Below are positions 9,573 through 20,257 of a stretch of DNA of 64,000 nucleotides, one piece after another; the stretch's first letter is position 1; each line of letters begins with the position of its first letter. The DNA comes from Diplonema papillatum (taxonomy: Eukaryota; Euglenozoa; Diplonemea; Diplonemida; Diplonemidae), in assembly GCA_030068145.1 (NCBI GenBank), contig JAPJBO010000001.1, positions 496,001-560,000 on the forward strand, read 5' to 3'. Below the pieces are notes generated by a model. The model was not told where the DNA came from. It ran no database searches and saw only the letters and a program-made list of their open reading frames with translations. Both the position numbers and the translations under genes were made by a program.

Positions 9573-10640
9573 ATGGCGATCATGTCCGCGACGGAGGGCA
9601 TCCTGAAGGAGGAAGGCCCGACGTTCGAGAAGCTCAAGGAGAACCTGTTCTTCACCGAAAAGCGCCTCGCGCTGCTCCTCGACGCGCAGGTGTACCCGGA
9701 GATGATGCAGTGGATCAAGGAGAAGGCCGACGCCCGCCGCGCCTGCAAGACGGAGTGCCACGACTGCGTCGCCCAGCTCGAAGCGAGCGTCGCCGGAAAA
9801 ATGCGCGGCGTCTGGAACGAAGTCCGCGTCGTGCAAGTCCTCGGCGTGGAAGTCGAACTAAGAAGCCTGGTCGGCTGCCCGTGGTACGACAAGCCCTCCG
9901 TCAAAGCCATCAAGGAGGTCGCCGACTTGATGGCTCGGATTCGGCAGCTCAGCACGCAGGTCCCCCACGACGCGGCGGCCGCGGCGGGGCCGTCGGAAGA
10001 GCGGACCACCGAGCTGCAGTCGATGTACCTCTCCATCGACTGGTGCACGCAGGACGTCTCGAGGCTGGCGGAGTCGCTGAGGGCGAAGGAAAAGCTTCTC
10101 CTCGGCGTATCCGAGCTCACCAAAGCCCTTCGGGAGATCGGATGGAGCTGCTCCCTGCACGAAGCAAAGCGCGAAGAACACCGGCGAAAGGCGAAGGCCG
10201 CGGAAGACGCAGGCGAGGTCGACATGTACCAAACGTACGCGCAACGCGAGATCGACGAAATCGAAGCCCTCCTGCAGCTCCTCCTCTTCAAGCTGCAGAC
10301 GACCGAGTCGTCGGAGGCGGAGAACATCCTCAAGCGCCGGAATAACGTCTCGCAGTGGAAGCTGGCGGCCGCCCGGCTGGAGACGCTGAAGGAAAAAAAG
10401 CTCGAACGCCGAATGGAGTGCGTCAGGGACAAAGGCAGGGCCGAGCGGGGCCTGAAGTACGAGGCGGCCAAGCACGCAGAGCTGCGCGAGGACTTCAAGC
10501 GGCGCAAAAAGCTGTCCGACGACGTCATGGAAAGCCTCGACAAGGCTCAGGACACCCTCACAGCCGAGCTCGAGTCGATGGCGCAGCGCGTGAAAACCAT
10601 CGAAGAACAGCTGACGGGTATCGCCCTTTTCATGATGTAG
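9573..10640 (+). CDS. Hypothetical coiled-coil protein, 355 residues
   Basis: The start is the ATG at 9573 (MAIMSATEG); the frame is open upstream across the acceptor at 9486, but that part looks like untranslated leader. The protein is almost wholly helical and charged, with Glu/Lys/Arg/Ala-rich heptad-like stretches in residues about 15-60, 130-200 and 205-345 (for example TLKEKKLERRMEC and MAQRVKTIEEQLTG). There is no signal peptide and no membrane segment. Several cysteines cluster early (CKTECHDC, about residues 53-60). No family was recognised. The next gene, about 0.5 kb downstream on the same strand, is also coiled-coil but has no clear sequence identity. A structural or scaffold role is a guess only. 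Confidence 0.75.
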   Translation: MAIMSATEGILKEEGPTFEKLKENLFFTEKRLALLLDAQVYPEMMQWIKEKADARRACKTECHDCVAQLEASVAGKMRGVWNEVRVVQVLGVEVELRSLVGCPWYDKPSVKAIKEVADLMARIRQLSTQVPHDAAAAAGPSEERTTELQSMYLSIDWCTQDVSRLAESLRAKEKLLLGVSELTKALREIGWSCSLHEAKREEHRRKAKAAEDAGEVDMYQTYAQREIDEIEALLQLLLFKLQTTESSEAENILKRRNNVSQWKLAAARLETLKEKKLERRMECVRDKGRAERGLKYEAAKHAELREDFKRRKKLSDDVMESLDKAQDTLTAELESMAQRVKTIEEQLTGIALFMM

Positions 10641-11065
10641 CTGGCTACGGTACACACATGCCGCCTCAACTGTATTCGTATTGCTTTACCTGACGTCGGG
10701 AAGGCATACAAAAATATCGGGTTCGTCATCTGAACACCATTTCTTCAGAACTGCATTTCGTGACGGTCGCATTGTCAAGAGCTGATGGCGGATCAGAATG
10801 TGCGCAGGCCATCTGGCAACACACGAAGAAGCATGGCACATTGTCAAGCACAAAACACCACCACGCAAGCTACTGTTTTGTCAAATAATCGTAGCATCGT
10901 ATCGTAACTTTCGCACACGAAAAGCCGTTGCCGATTGAAACCATCAGCTACCACCCTTCAATGGCGGACTCATTGCGGATTTCTCACAAAGAAGTTACAC
11001 TCTAACGGATCCCGTCGTAGCTAGCACCTCCTCTCACTTCGTCTCAAAACGCTGTCACTATCACC
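10641..11065. other. Intergenic, no feature seen
   Basis: The composition is lower in GC than the flanking genes. No repeat or RNA motif was recognised. Confidence 0.5.
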
Positions 11066-11135
11066 ATGTATTCCAACTCGGAGCAAACGGCCCAGCACCC
11101 ACCCGACAGGCCTCGCGAAGAAGAGGGAAGGCGCG

Positions 11136-12161
11136 GTGACTGCGAGCGTCGAGATCGTTGAGGCCGAGGCGCAGCGGGTGGCCGATTACCAAGAGTTCGT
11201 CCGGTACGTGACGCAGCACGCCGCCTGCCTCGAGAACACGCAGAAGATGGCCGAAGACAGCGCGTCGCTCCTGAGCAGCCTGCAGCTCTTCCTCATGGAC
11301 GAGCAGGAGTACGACGAGCACGACTTCCACCAAACCACCCACCTCCTGAAGGACACGAAGAAGAACACCGTCAAGCAGCTCAGCACGTGCTACGCAAACT
11401 ACGCCAAGCGCGTCTCGAAGCTGTTGAGCCAGGTCGACGCGAAGATCCGCATCGTCGAAGCGGAGGCCGCGAACCACCAAATGAAGGCCGAGTGCCACAA
11501 GGAGACCCTCAACCCCGAAGCCAAGCGCTTCGTCAACGCCGTCCGCGATAAACTCCGCGAGCGCGAGGCTTTGCAAGAGGAGCGCGCCGCGTTGGTGCGA
11601 AAGCTCGAATTCGTCCGCGTCAACTTCTACAAGAAAGTGGAAGACGAGCTGCTGCCCCACGAAAAGCGGGAAGCGGAAGAGGCGGAGGCGGCGCTCGAGG
11701 TCTCCCGCAGGGAGAAGCTGGCCGGCTTGAGGGAGGCGCTGTGCGTCTCGTCGGACAACATCCTCGAAGAAGAACAGCGCAACCTGCTCCTCTTCTCGGA
11801 GCTCTCAAACGCGGAGAAGGAGACGGGGGCAACCCGCGTCGTTGGAAAGGGGAAAGCGCCCGAGCTGTACGGCAGCGCCCCGTGCAACCCGGCGGCTGCC
11901 GTCGCGCACAAAGCGGGCGAGCCAGCCACGTCGAAGCTGAGGGCGCGGCTGGCCTCATTCCGCGACCCACCGGCCGCCGCGGAGCCTGGCGGACGCAGCG
12001 CCGACAGTCTGCCGCCCGCGGGGACCGAGCAACCGCAGCTTGCTCGTGCCCCCAACACCCGATCCTCGCCGGCAGCCTCCGCCACCGGCGAAGAGCCCCC
12101 GTCTGGCCACGAGCCGCTGACCGTCGTTTCGGTGGCACGAACCATCCGACCTGCCGACTAG
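11136..12161 (+). CDS. Hypothetical coiled-coil protein with disordered C-terminus; start unresolved
   Basis: Coding character begins by 11136 at the latest, but the frame holds no ATG between its opening at 11025 and 11247. Either a short 5' exon is missed, a non-ATG start is used, or a frame change separates it from the ATG at 11066, whose frame ends after about 31 codons. An acceptor-like CCGACAG lies at 11103-11109. Residues 1-220 are helical and charged with coiled-coil character (VDAKIRIVEAEAANHQ, HEKREAEEAEAALEV). Residues 230-341 are Pro/Ala/Gly/Ser-rich and probably disordered. No family was recognised. Same strand as its neighbours; the distance to the upstream coiled-coil gene is about 0.5 kb. 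Confidence 0.65.
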   Translation: MTASVEIVEAEAQRVADYQEFVRYVTQHAACLENTQKMAEDSASLLSSLQLFLMDEQEYDEHDFHQTTHLLKDTKKNTVKQLSTCYANYAKRVSKLLSQVDAKIRIVEAEAANHQMKAECHKETLNPEAKRFVNAVRDKLREREALQEERAALVRKLEFVRVNFYKKVEDELLPHEKREAEEAEAALEVSRREKLAGLREALCVSSDNILEEEQRNLLLFSELSNAEKETGATRVVGKGKAPELYGSAPCNPAAAVAHKAGEPATSKLRARLASFRDPPAAAEPGGRSADSLPPAGTEQPQLARAPNTRSSPAASATGEEPPSGHEPLTVVSVARTIRPAD

Positions 12162-12425
12162 CAGCCGAACGAAAGCGTCCTACCGGACCTCGAAGCCGGC
12201 CCACCCATATCCCCCGGTACTGCATCGAAGCACCTGCCGCTGTTTATCACGGTACACCGCGGTATCAGGTCTCTTCCAGGGTTCTCTGACGGTGCATAGA
12301 ATTGCCTGGAGCTGTCTGACACCGTGACTAATGCAGGCCATCGCTACAGATGTTCTGCATTTCTAACTTCGAAGTATACACGGCGAACCACGGGTTTTCT
12401 CTCTCTCTCTCTCTTTCTTTTAGTT

Positions 12426-12690
12426 AGGTACCAGGGAAAGCCTGCTACACGGGAGCCAAGCTTCACGTGTTCGGCGGTACTGCAGAGCCACGGGCCTACG
12501 GGTCAAGTGGCTACCGATTTCCCAAACTAAAGCATCAAGGCTTGGCGCACCTTGGGGCTTGGCGCTCGCGCTGAACACAAGCTCGTCGAGACGGTCAGCC
12601 ACAGGGCAGAGCGGACGGGGTTGTGGCACTGTGCTGCCTCCGACTCAAGCTTGCAAGCTGCGGTTGACCGTCACGTTCCTGGACCAGGAG
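12426..12690 (-). repeat. 0.26-kb dispersed repeat, right member of an inverted pair
   Basis: Reverse-complement match to 4221-4483. Immediately left is a CT microsatellite with a TTTCTTTTAG acceptor-like end (12400-12424). The copy ends about 325 bp before the alanyl-tRNA synthetase ATG. Confidence 0.93.
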
Positions 12691-13014
12691 CGGACTTTTT
12701 CTCTCTAGCAACGCGGGCCTTTTCCAAGGCTCGCCCCTCCCTCTCTTTTTAACCCGACCGAATAAGGTCGCGCAGTGTGTGCTTTTTTTCTTCAGCGTCC
12801 TTCCTTCACGTTTGTTGATTGCCTGGCAGCGCGGGCGAAGGTGGTATTGACAAGGTGCAATAACCGCAGGCTGATAATGAATTCTTCAGCGAAGTGTGCA
12901 CGAGGCGGTGATTGGGAGCGAGTAGAGGAAAAGCACACCGACCACTCGCAATTGACGCTCTTCGAAGGAAGGAGGTGGGGGAGAGGCAGAAAATAAAAAG
13001 GGCGAAAAAAAGCA

Positions 13015-16000
13015 ATGGGAAACCCCGACGCGCAGGCTCTGAACCAGGAGCTCCGATCCGCATCGTACCTCGGCGGCGTCGAGCCGTCCGCGAAGGACAG
13101 GGAGGCCCTGCAGAAGTTGGTCGGCGGCGACATGCGGGTGCTGCAGTGGGCGGGGCGCATGGCGAGCTACTACCCGGCCGAGAGGCGGGCCATGTGCTCG
13201 GGCGCCGCCGCCCCGGCTGCGGCCGGCGGCAAGGCGGAGGCGAAGAAGGGGGACGACAAAAAAGCGAAACCGGCGAAGCCGGCCAAGCAGGAGCCGGCGC
13301 CGAAGCCCGCCGCGAAGATGGTCCACCCAAAGGTGAAGTGCAGCCGCGACATCGGCGGTGCAGAGGGGAGCACGCAGGGCATCCCGTTGGACCAGCTGAC
13401 GAGCCGTCCCATTGAGTGGCCCGTGCAGAAGGTCCGGCAGACGTTCATCGACTTCTTCGTGACCAAGAAGAACCTGCCCTTCGTCGCGTCGTCGCCTTCG
13501 GTGCCGACCGACGACCCAACCCTCCTCTTCACCAACGCCGGGATGAACCAGTTCAAAGGCGTGTTCCTCGGGACCGAGAAGCCGAACAGCGACCTGATGA
13601 AGATCAAAGGAGCCGTCAATTCGCAGAAGTGCATCCGGGCCGGCGGGAAGCACAACGACTTGGACGACGTCGGTAAGGACACGTACCACCACACCTTCTT
13701 CGAAATGCTCGGGAACTGGTCCTTCGGAGACTACTTCAAGAAGGAAGCCATCGCCTGGTCCTGGGAGCTGCTGACAGAAGTCTACAAGCTGCCGAAGGAC
13801 AGGCTGTACGCCACGTACTTCGAGGGCAACAAGGAGCTGAACCTGCCGCCTGATCTCGAAGCGAAGAAGCTGTGGGGTCAGTTCCTCCCGGAAAGCCGAA
13901 TCCTCCCAGGGGACATGAAGGACAACTTCTGGGAGATGGGTGAGGTCGGTCCGTGTGGTCCGTGCTCGGAGCTGCACTACGACAGAGTGGGCGGGAGGGA
14001 CGCTGCGTACTTGGTCAACAACGACGATCCGTTGGTGATTGAGATTTGGAACCTCGTGTTCATGACGCACACCCGGACGCCGAAGGGTGTGTCTGAGCTG
14101 CCGGCGAAGCACGTCGACACCGGGATGGGGCTGGAGAGGATCGCGTCGATCCTGCAGGACGTTTTTTCGAACTACAACACCGACGGCTGGTTCAAGATCT
14201 TCGCCGCGATCAAAGAAGTGACCGGTTACCCGCACGACTACCACTCCGACGCGTGCCCGGAGGACGCCGTCGTGGCGTACCGTGTGGTTGCGGACCACAT
14301 CCGGACCATCACCATCTCCCTCACTGACGGCGGGATCCCCGACAACAACGGCAGGGGCTACGTCCTGCGGAGGATCATCCGCCGGGCGGTTCGGTTCGGG
14401 AAGGAGTTCCTCGGCGCGCCGCTCGGGTTCTTCTCGAAGGTGATCCCTGCGGTGGTAGCGGAGCTCGGCCCGTTCTTCAAGGAGCTGCAGGACAAGGCGA
14501 CGATCGATCGTGTAACGGCGATCGTGTACGACGAGGAGACCGCGTTCGACAAGACGTGGACGAACGGCGTCAAGCACTTCAAGGAGGCGCTCAAAAAGTG
14601 CCGCGACGCGAAAACCAACGTCGTCGCCGGCGCCGACGCGTTCATCCTTCACGACCGGTACGGCTTCCCCATCGACCTGACCATCATCATGGCTGAGAAG
14701 GAGAAGTGCAAGGAACCCTTCGTCGACATGAAAGAGTTCGAGCGCATCATGACCGAGGCGCAGGACTCCAGCCGGCACTCGATGAAGCTCAAGCAGTTTT
14801 TGGGCACCAACGAGATCGACCACCTGCAGAAGTCGAAGATCCCGGCGACGAACGACGATTCGAAATACATCTGGAAGCAGCGCGACGCAAAAATCGTGGC
14901 CATCGTCGACAAACCGAACGAAGCCCTGGTCCAGGAGCTCGGCGTGCTCGCCGTGAAGAAGGACCCGAAGGCGAAGAAGTCCGACGACCCGGCCGCTGAG
15001 CACATGGGCGTCATCCTGGACGAGACGAACTTCTACTACGAGTCCGGCGGGCAGATCTACGACACGGGCTTGATCAAGGCGAAGGACGGGTCTTTCACAG
15101 TGAAAGTGACCAAGGTCCTGTCCATGGGAGGCTACGTGTGCCACATCGGTAAGGTTGAAAGCGGAGTGGTGAAGGCGGGTGCCGCCGTCACGCTGGACGT
15201 TGACTACAGCAGGAGGATCGCCGTGGGCGCGAACCACACCGTCACGCACCAGCTGAACCACTCCCTGAGGGAAGTGCTGGAGCTCGGGAAGAACAGCCAC
15301 CTCGAAGTCAACCAGAAGGGGTCCGCCGTCGAGGAGTTGTCCATGCGGTTCGACTTTTCTTGGAACGAAAAGGTCCCCACCGAGGACATCGCGCAGGCCG
15401 AGAAGGTCCTCAACGCCACCATCAACGAAGGCCGCAAGGTCTACTCGAAAGTGGTCCCCCTCGACCAGGCGTCGCAGATCCAAGGCATCCGGAAGATGTT
15501 CGGCGAGAAGTACCCGGACCCCGTCCGCGTTGTCTCCATCGGCAAGGACGTTGACGAGCTGCTCGCGGACCCGGCCAACCCGGACTGGAAGAAGTACAGC
15601 GTCGAGTTCTGCGGCGGGACGCATTTGGAGTCTCTGAGCGACATTCAGGTCGCGACCATCGTCGGCGAAGAGGCGCTGATGAAGGGCATCCGGAGGATGA
15701 CAGTGCTCACCAGGGGGCCTGCCAAGGAGGTGTGTCGGAAGGGGGAGGGTTTACTTTTGGATATAACACAGCACCTGTTTTGCAGGAAATACCCGTGGAG
15801 GCTGCCAGTTGCGAAATCTCAAAGGTCGCGAGCTACCAGCAGCGGTTGCAACCGTCGCGGGTTGCACCACGACAGAAGCGCGCCAAGAGTGACACGTAGC
15901 GAAAGGCAGGCATAGTGTGGTACTCATCGGCATGCCCCGATGCCTCCCACTATCGCAACAATATTCCAAACCTCAAAGGAAGTAAATAGGTAAATCTGGG

Positions 16001-17568
16001 TTTAGTGTTGGGGGTCGGGCGTGAGCGTTCAAAAAAAAGCCCCAAGTCTCAGAAGGCCCGCCTCAACCCACCCGAATTCCCCTCTTGTAGGCTAGGGTAG
16101 TTTGCTCGTCCTGCCATGCGCTTTGCACCAGTTCCCACCGTGTATTAGAAGTGATGGCAATGCAGTGCCTATCCAACCAGATACCTAGTATTCAGCTTTT
16201 TAGGGTGAGACCTCGTATCCTGCGCCAAGGGAAACCAGAGTCAGCAAAAACCTACGTCCGCCGCAGGCACTCGCCGCGATGGAAAAGCTGTCGAAGGAGC
16301 ACGAAGAGATCTTCAAGAAGCCGCACGATGCGGCGTCCATCGACGACAAGATCAAGTCGCTTTCGGTGCACAGCAAGAAGATCGGCGACCACACCCTCCC
16401 CATCGTCGCGAAGGCCACGATCCAGAAGGAGATCGAAGCCGAGATCAAGGTGCTGTACTCCGAAAAGAAGGCGCTCGTTGCGAAAGTGAAGGCGGACGCA
16501 CTCGAGTTCGGCACAAAGATCGGCGAAGAAGCGAAAGCGTCCGGCAACGCGGCTGTCGTCAAAGCCGTGAACCAGTGGGGCGCCGACAGGGAAGCCCTCA
16601 ACGAGGTCTGCACGGGCATCTCGAAGGCGTATCCCGAGGCGCTGCTCTTCATCACCGCATGCGACGTCGCCAAGGGCAAGGGCCTCGCCATGACGGCGGT
16701 TCCCAAGGGCTCGGTATGCCTCCTTCGTCGGGTTTTGTTTCTTCTGAATGACACCTCAACACAAGAAGGTGTCGACAACGTACAGTTAGAGAATGAAGGA
16801 AACCTCCGCACGTCTTCTATCGGAACACTTGAGCTGATCTGATACTTAGATTCCGAGACCAAACAAAGCGCGCAAAAAACCCATTCGACGAAGGTTTCCC
16901 GGAGACTCTAAAATCCCGGATTTTCAAGCGAACTAGAACTCTAGAAAAGTGAGCGCGAACGAGCCGACTACTATCCGCAGCATCAAAGACTGTGATACCA
17001 CCGATGGAGATCAGAGTCCTTAGGTAGAAGAAGTCCCTTGCCTGCTAGAGCGAATCCATCGATGTCATTGAGCGCTTCCTACCCTGGCGCGATATGAGCT
17101 TTCAAACCCCAAAGGGCACTCGCTGCTCTCCTGGAGACTGACGAAGAACAAGGTGCACATAACACCGCGGTGAAAAAGATGAGTTTATACCCTACGAAAG
17201 GGAGTCCTACACTCCCTTTTCCCATTTTCGCATTTCGTCACGAAACAACTGCTTCCTTGAAGAAGACTTGATGCGAGCATAAGTCGTGGAAAGGCAGTGT
17301 CCCCACGATTTCCTCCCTCATTATATCGGCCCATTCTCGTTTGTATTTCTTGCTGACCGGGATATCTTGAGGTTTGCGCTGCTGTGATAGTTCTACACCA
17401 ATCACTCACACTACTCACACTACACACACTACGCAGCCGAAGAGTGCCGTCGACTGGCTGAAGGCCGCGTGCGGTAAAGGCGGTGGCAACGCCGAGAAGG
17501 CGCAGTCCGGATTCACCGCCGGCGACGAGGGCAAGGTCATCGAGGCCGCCGCCAAGTGGATCCAGTGA
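13015..17568 (+). CDS. Alanyl-tRNA synthetase with N-terminal GST-like domain, three exons
   Basis: Exons 13015-15729, 16267-16713 and 17437-17568; both introns are GT-AG and phase 0; 1097 residues. It charges tRNA-Ala and clears Ser/Gly mischarging. Residues 1-62 (LRSASYLGG to YYPAERRAM) resemble the C-terminal helical domain of GST folds, followed by an Ala/Lys/Pro linker to about 103. The class II core has motif 1 (RQTFIDFF), motif 2 region (CIRAGGKHNDLDDVG, HHTFFEMLGNWSFGDY) and motif 3 (DTGMGLERI, about 368-376). The editing domain has HTVTH (H741, H745) and CGGTH (C866, H870). Exon 2 gives the coiled C-terminal region and exon 3 the end of the C-Ala domain (AVDWLKAACGKGGGNAEKAQ). Only one gene in the window is this conserved. 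Confidence 0.95.
15764..16035 (+). mobile_element. Dispersed repeat family A, long copy inside intron 1 of the alanyl-tRNA synthetase gene
   Basis: Starts near CAGCACCTGTTTTGCAGGAA and ends near GGGCGTGAGCGTTCAA. It shares with the 41030 copy GTGTGGTACTCATCGGCATG, ATCGCAACAATATTCCAA and AATCTGG-TTTAGTG. It carries about 75 bp more (15826-15900) than the 41030 copy. The intron is otherwise about 265 bp. No protein is encoded. Confidence 0.85.
16875..16950 (+). repeat. Dispersed repeat family B in intron 2 of the alanyl-tRNA synthetase gene
   Basis: Contains CCCATTCGACGAAGG, GGAGACTCTAAAATCCCGGA and TCAAGCGAACTAGAACTCT. Close copies lie at 27908-27985, 28806-28882, 49826-49902 and 50206-50258. 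Confidence 0.88.
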
Positions 17569-17654
17569 GCGAGTCGCGGGCCGTCACCACGGCAGCAAAC
17601 GAGGGAGCGACACGCCTCTTGTGACCCTCCCCACCCGTCCCCTCCCCTCCCCTC

Positions 17655-17710
17655 GCCTCGGTGTTGAGCACATATCCATTCCAAGCACGTTCTTGCAATC
17701 CCCCCGCCTC
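17655..17710 (+). repeat. Dispersed repeat family E in the 3' flank of the alanyl-tRNA synthetase gene
   Basis: GGTGTTGAGCACATATCCAT followed by CCAAGCACGTTCTTGCAATC. Copies also lie at 54286-54332, 54357-54405 and, more diverged, 57250-57300. Confidence 0.9.
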
Positions 17711-17760
17711 GAAAACGTCTGGCCGCGGACCTTGTCCCATTTGTTTCTTTTTTGAATAAC

Positions 17761-17845
17761 CATCTGCTTTGTAGGAAATACTCGAGTCGACCGCCAGTTG
17801 CCACATTTAGTGTGGTATTCATCAGCAGTCCCACTGTCGCAACCA
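17761..17845 (+). repeat. Dispersed repeat family A, partial
   Basis: CATCTGCTTTGTAGGAAATACTC-type beginning, followed by GTGTGGTATTCATC and CACTGTCGCAACC as in the longer copies. Confidence 0.75.
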
Positions 17846-18753
17846 ATCGAGCGGAGGCGTTCGACGAAATTATGACCGATTTACGGTTGTATTATTTCCG
17901 AATGAACCTACGCATTTCTTCTCCTCTCGTTCTTCACCTCCGGCGAAATATAACTACATATTCGTACGGAAGAGACATACGGGCGGCCGAGTATTTCCCC
18001 TCTTTTCTTATTCTTCTGCCAACTTGTTTTAGCAGTTCTTGGCTTGCGGCCCCCAGTACATGCTTGTCACAAAAGCCTTGTGCGAGTCTGTCACTATTTG
18101 TCTCGAAAGTGAATACCATTCCCAAACCTTGAACCCACTTTGGTGTCACCCAGTGAGTCGGTCACTGAATCAGCGTTAGTACAGTGTTAGGACCAGTCAC
18201 CAAGTCCAGTACCTGCCCAGTTTCTGCTCAAGGTAAGGCAAAGCAACGCGCGAATCGACGCTAGGTTCTGGATAGGTTGGAAAGCCTTGCACCGTTAGCC
18301 ACACTGCCTGATTACTGATACTATCATTCGGAGCATTCGCTGCCCACGATAACAGAAAGCTAGCTTATCAAAGGCGGTATCACGTTCGCCACGCGAGGTA
18401 CTTCGTTTTTCTTCCACTGGTTGCCTTGCTCTTCGGGGGATCTTCTCTTCCACGGTCCGCTTCCTCCGCTCGGTGGGATTACAAGTTCCGCTGCCTTAGC
18501 CCCATCACATTTACTCTTTTTCACGCCCGTCCGGGCGATTCTTTGCGTTTTTCTTTTTCAATACACACACACGCGTGCTTTTTTGTGTTAACAATGCAGT
18601 GTTGGTACTAAGAATTAGTAGTTGGCAGCGTACTAAAAGCAACTCACCAAATCAGGTGAAAAGCCGCTAGTGCGCACAAACAATGGTTGCTACTCGGGCA
18701 GGCTGCCGTGTGCGAAAGTTCGAAACGAGGATCTTGCGAGCGCCGTTTTCAGA
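17846..18753. other. No gene seen
   Basis: Mixed-composition intergenic sequence without a recognised reading frame or RNA. Confidence 0.5.
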
Positions 18754-18761
18754 CTTCGCAC

Positions 18762-19003
18762 CAGGGCTTACGCTCCACGTGTGGAACATGTGGATTTCCA
18801 CACGTTAACTATTTTTGGATTTTGTTCCCCCACGTGTGGATCCACAGGTACCACATGTGGATTTTGATTTATTGGTCCACATGCAGGTGAGTCTAGGCCC
18901 ACGTCGCACATGAGGGGAAAGTTTTTTTTCCCCTCGAGCCTTAAGCCCCCACATGTGGTCCACACGTATTTTCTCTGAGACCGAAAACGGAGCGTAAGCC
19001 CTG
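18762..19003. mobile_element. Non-autonomous hAT-type element (MITE), 242 bp
   Basis: Perfect 15-bp terminal inverted repeats CAGGGCTTACGCTCC (18762-18776) and its complement (18989-19003) are flanked by an exact 8-bp direct repeat CTTCGCAC at 18754-18761 and 19004-19011. An 8-bp target duplication with ends starting CAGGG is the hAT signature. The interior carries several ACATGTGG and CCACACGTG-like palindromic motifs in both orientations, as expected of subterminal transposase-binding sites. There is no coding capacity. The perfect ends suggest recent movement. Confidence 0.93.
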
Positions 19004-19011
19004 CTTCGCAC

Positions 19012-20147
19012 CCCTCGAGGCTCGCACCGAAGCGACGACGGCGCAGCGCCAAAATGTGACCCTGCCAGGACATCACGATCGAAGAAAATTTGTTTGTACG
19101 TGCCGGTTGATCGTTTTCCCACTTGTATTTACCGTGTGTGTGTTCAGGTAAGGAATTTTGATCAACCACCAAAACACGCTGCCTACGTCTTTTTACCCTG
19201 CACAACACATTGAAGGGCAACCCGCAAAATTGTTAGTACTAAAAAAAGTCAAACCGTAGCGGACTCTGTCGGTTCTCTGACTCCCCTCCGCCGCCGGGAT
19301 GGTTGAAGTCAAAACCCCCAGATTAAACCGAATAAGAAAGTACGAAGAGAAAGGAAGCCGGAGCGGGTAAAAGTAGTCAAAAAAATATAGGAAAGAGAAG
19401 GCAAGCACCCCGCACTCGCTCTCGCTCTGATCTCTTTTTCTTTTTTGGCGATCTTTCTTAATAGGTCGGGTGGCACGTTCGTTCCTGCAGCATCTCAGGT
19501 GTTTTCATCGGGGCCCCTTCCTCTTGGGGTCCCTGCTTTTTTTCTTGAAAGTGTCCTAATACTGTCATACTGCAGGGAATACTTGACTAGACCTCTTGAG
19601 TTTGTGCTAACCACGATTCGGGGAGTCGGGAAACCTAACGTAGCCTAAAGCAGGACCGACCCCCCTGTTCGTGAGGAAAAGCGAAGCATAAAAACAACTT
19701 CTATTTTTCCATCTGCCTTCTCAAGAGCTGCGCCTCAACTATTCCCAGCTGTTTTTTTTTTCTTTTTTGACCACCCGCTCGTCCCTTTCCCTCACGTGCT
19801 GTTCTTGTTCGGGTAGGAATGGTAGCTGTTTTGATTCGTTTATGTGTTCTTTTTCATCCTTTGCGCGATGTCTTGCTCGGCGCCGTCCTCGGCACTTCCT
19901 GGAGTGCCACGTACACCTGCTTGCTCCGTTCACCTGCGAGGAAGATGCGTGTCGGCAGCATCCGAGTGCGTCCGTCTACGAAGGACCGAACAACTGAAGC
20001 AACGGAAAGACGGTTGTTGGGCTCGTCGGGGGGGTTGTGCCGGATAGAAAATAGGAAGGAGAAGATGACGTCGTCAGTCTTACAGCTTCTCTTCTTTCGT
20101 AGAAGACTTGATGCTAGCATCCAACGTGCCTGAGAGGCAGTGTTCTG
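19012..20147. other. No gene seen
   Basis: Intergenic. A weak family A-like trace (CTGCAGGGAATACTTGA) lies at about 19571-19587. Confidence 0.45.
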
Positions 20148-20257
20148 CCTAAGCATCAACAGAACCTTCCTCCCCACCGCGCCCCCTAGCTCGGGCGGCC
20201 CTGCCTAAGCATCAACAGAACCTTCCTCCCCACCGCGCCCCCTAGCTCGGGCGGCCT
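20148..20257 (+). repeat. 55-bp direct repeat, two adjacent copies
   Basis: The block TGCCTAAGCATCAACAGAAC through CCCCTAGCTCGGGCGGCC occurs at 20147-20201 and 20202-20256 without a mismatch that I can see. A GAAGACTTGATGCTAGCAT stretch just upstream (about 20102) resembles 17263-17281. Confidence 0.9.

Noticed and set aside
12886..15624. 912-codon minus-strand frame
   Set aside because: Antisense shadow of alanyl-tRNA synthetase, whose + strand motifs are unmistakable.
15730..15915. Unspliced extension of the alanyl-tRNA synthetase frame past 15729
   Set aside because: The C-terminal domain continues at 16267 after a GT-AG intron; the extension runs into repeat family A.
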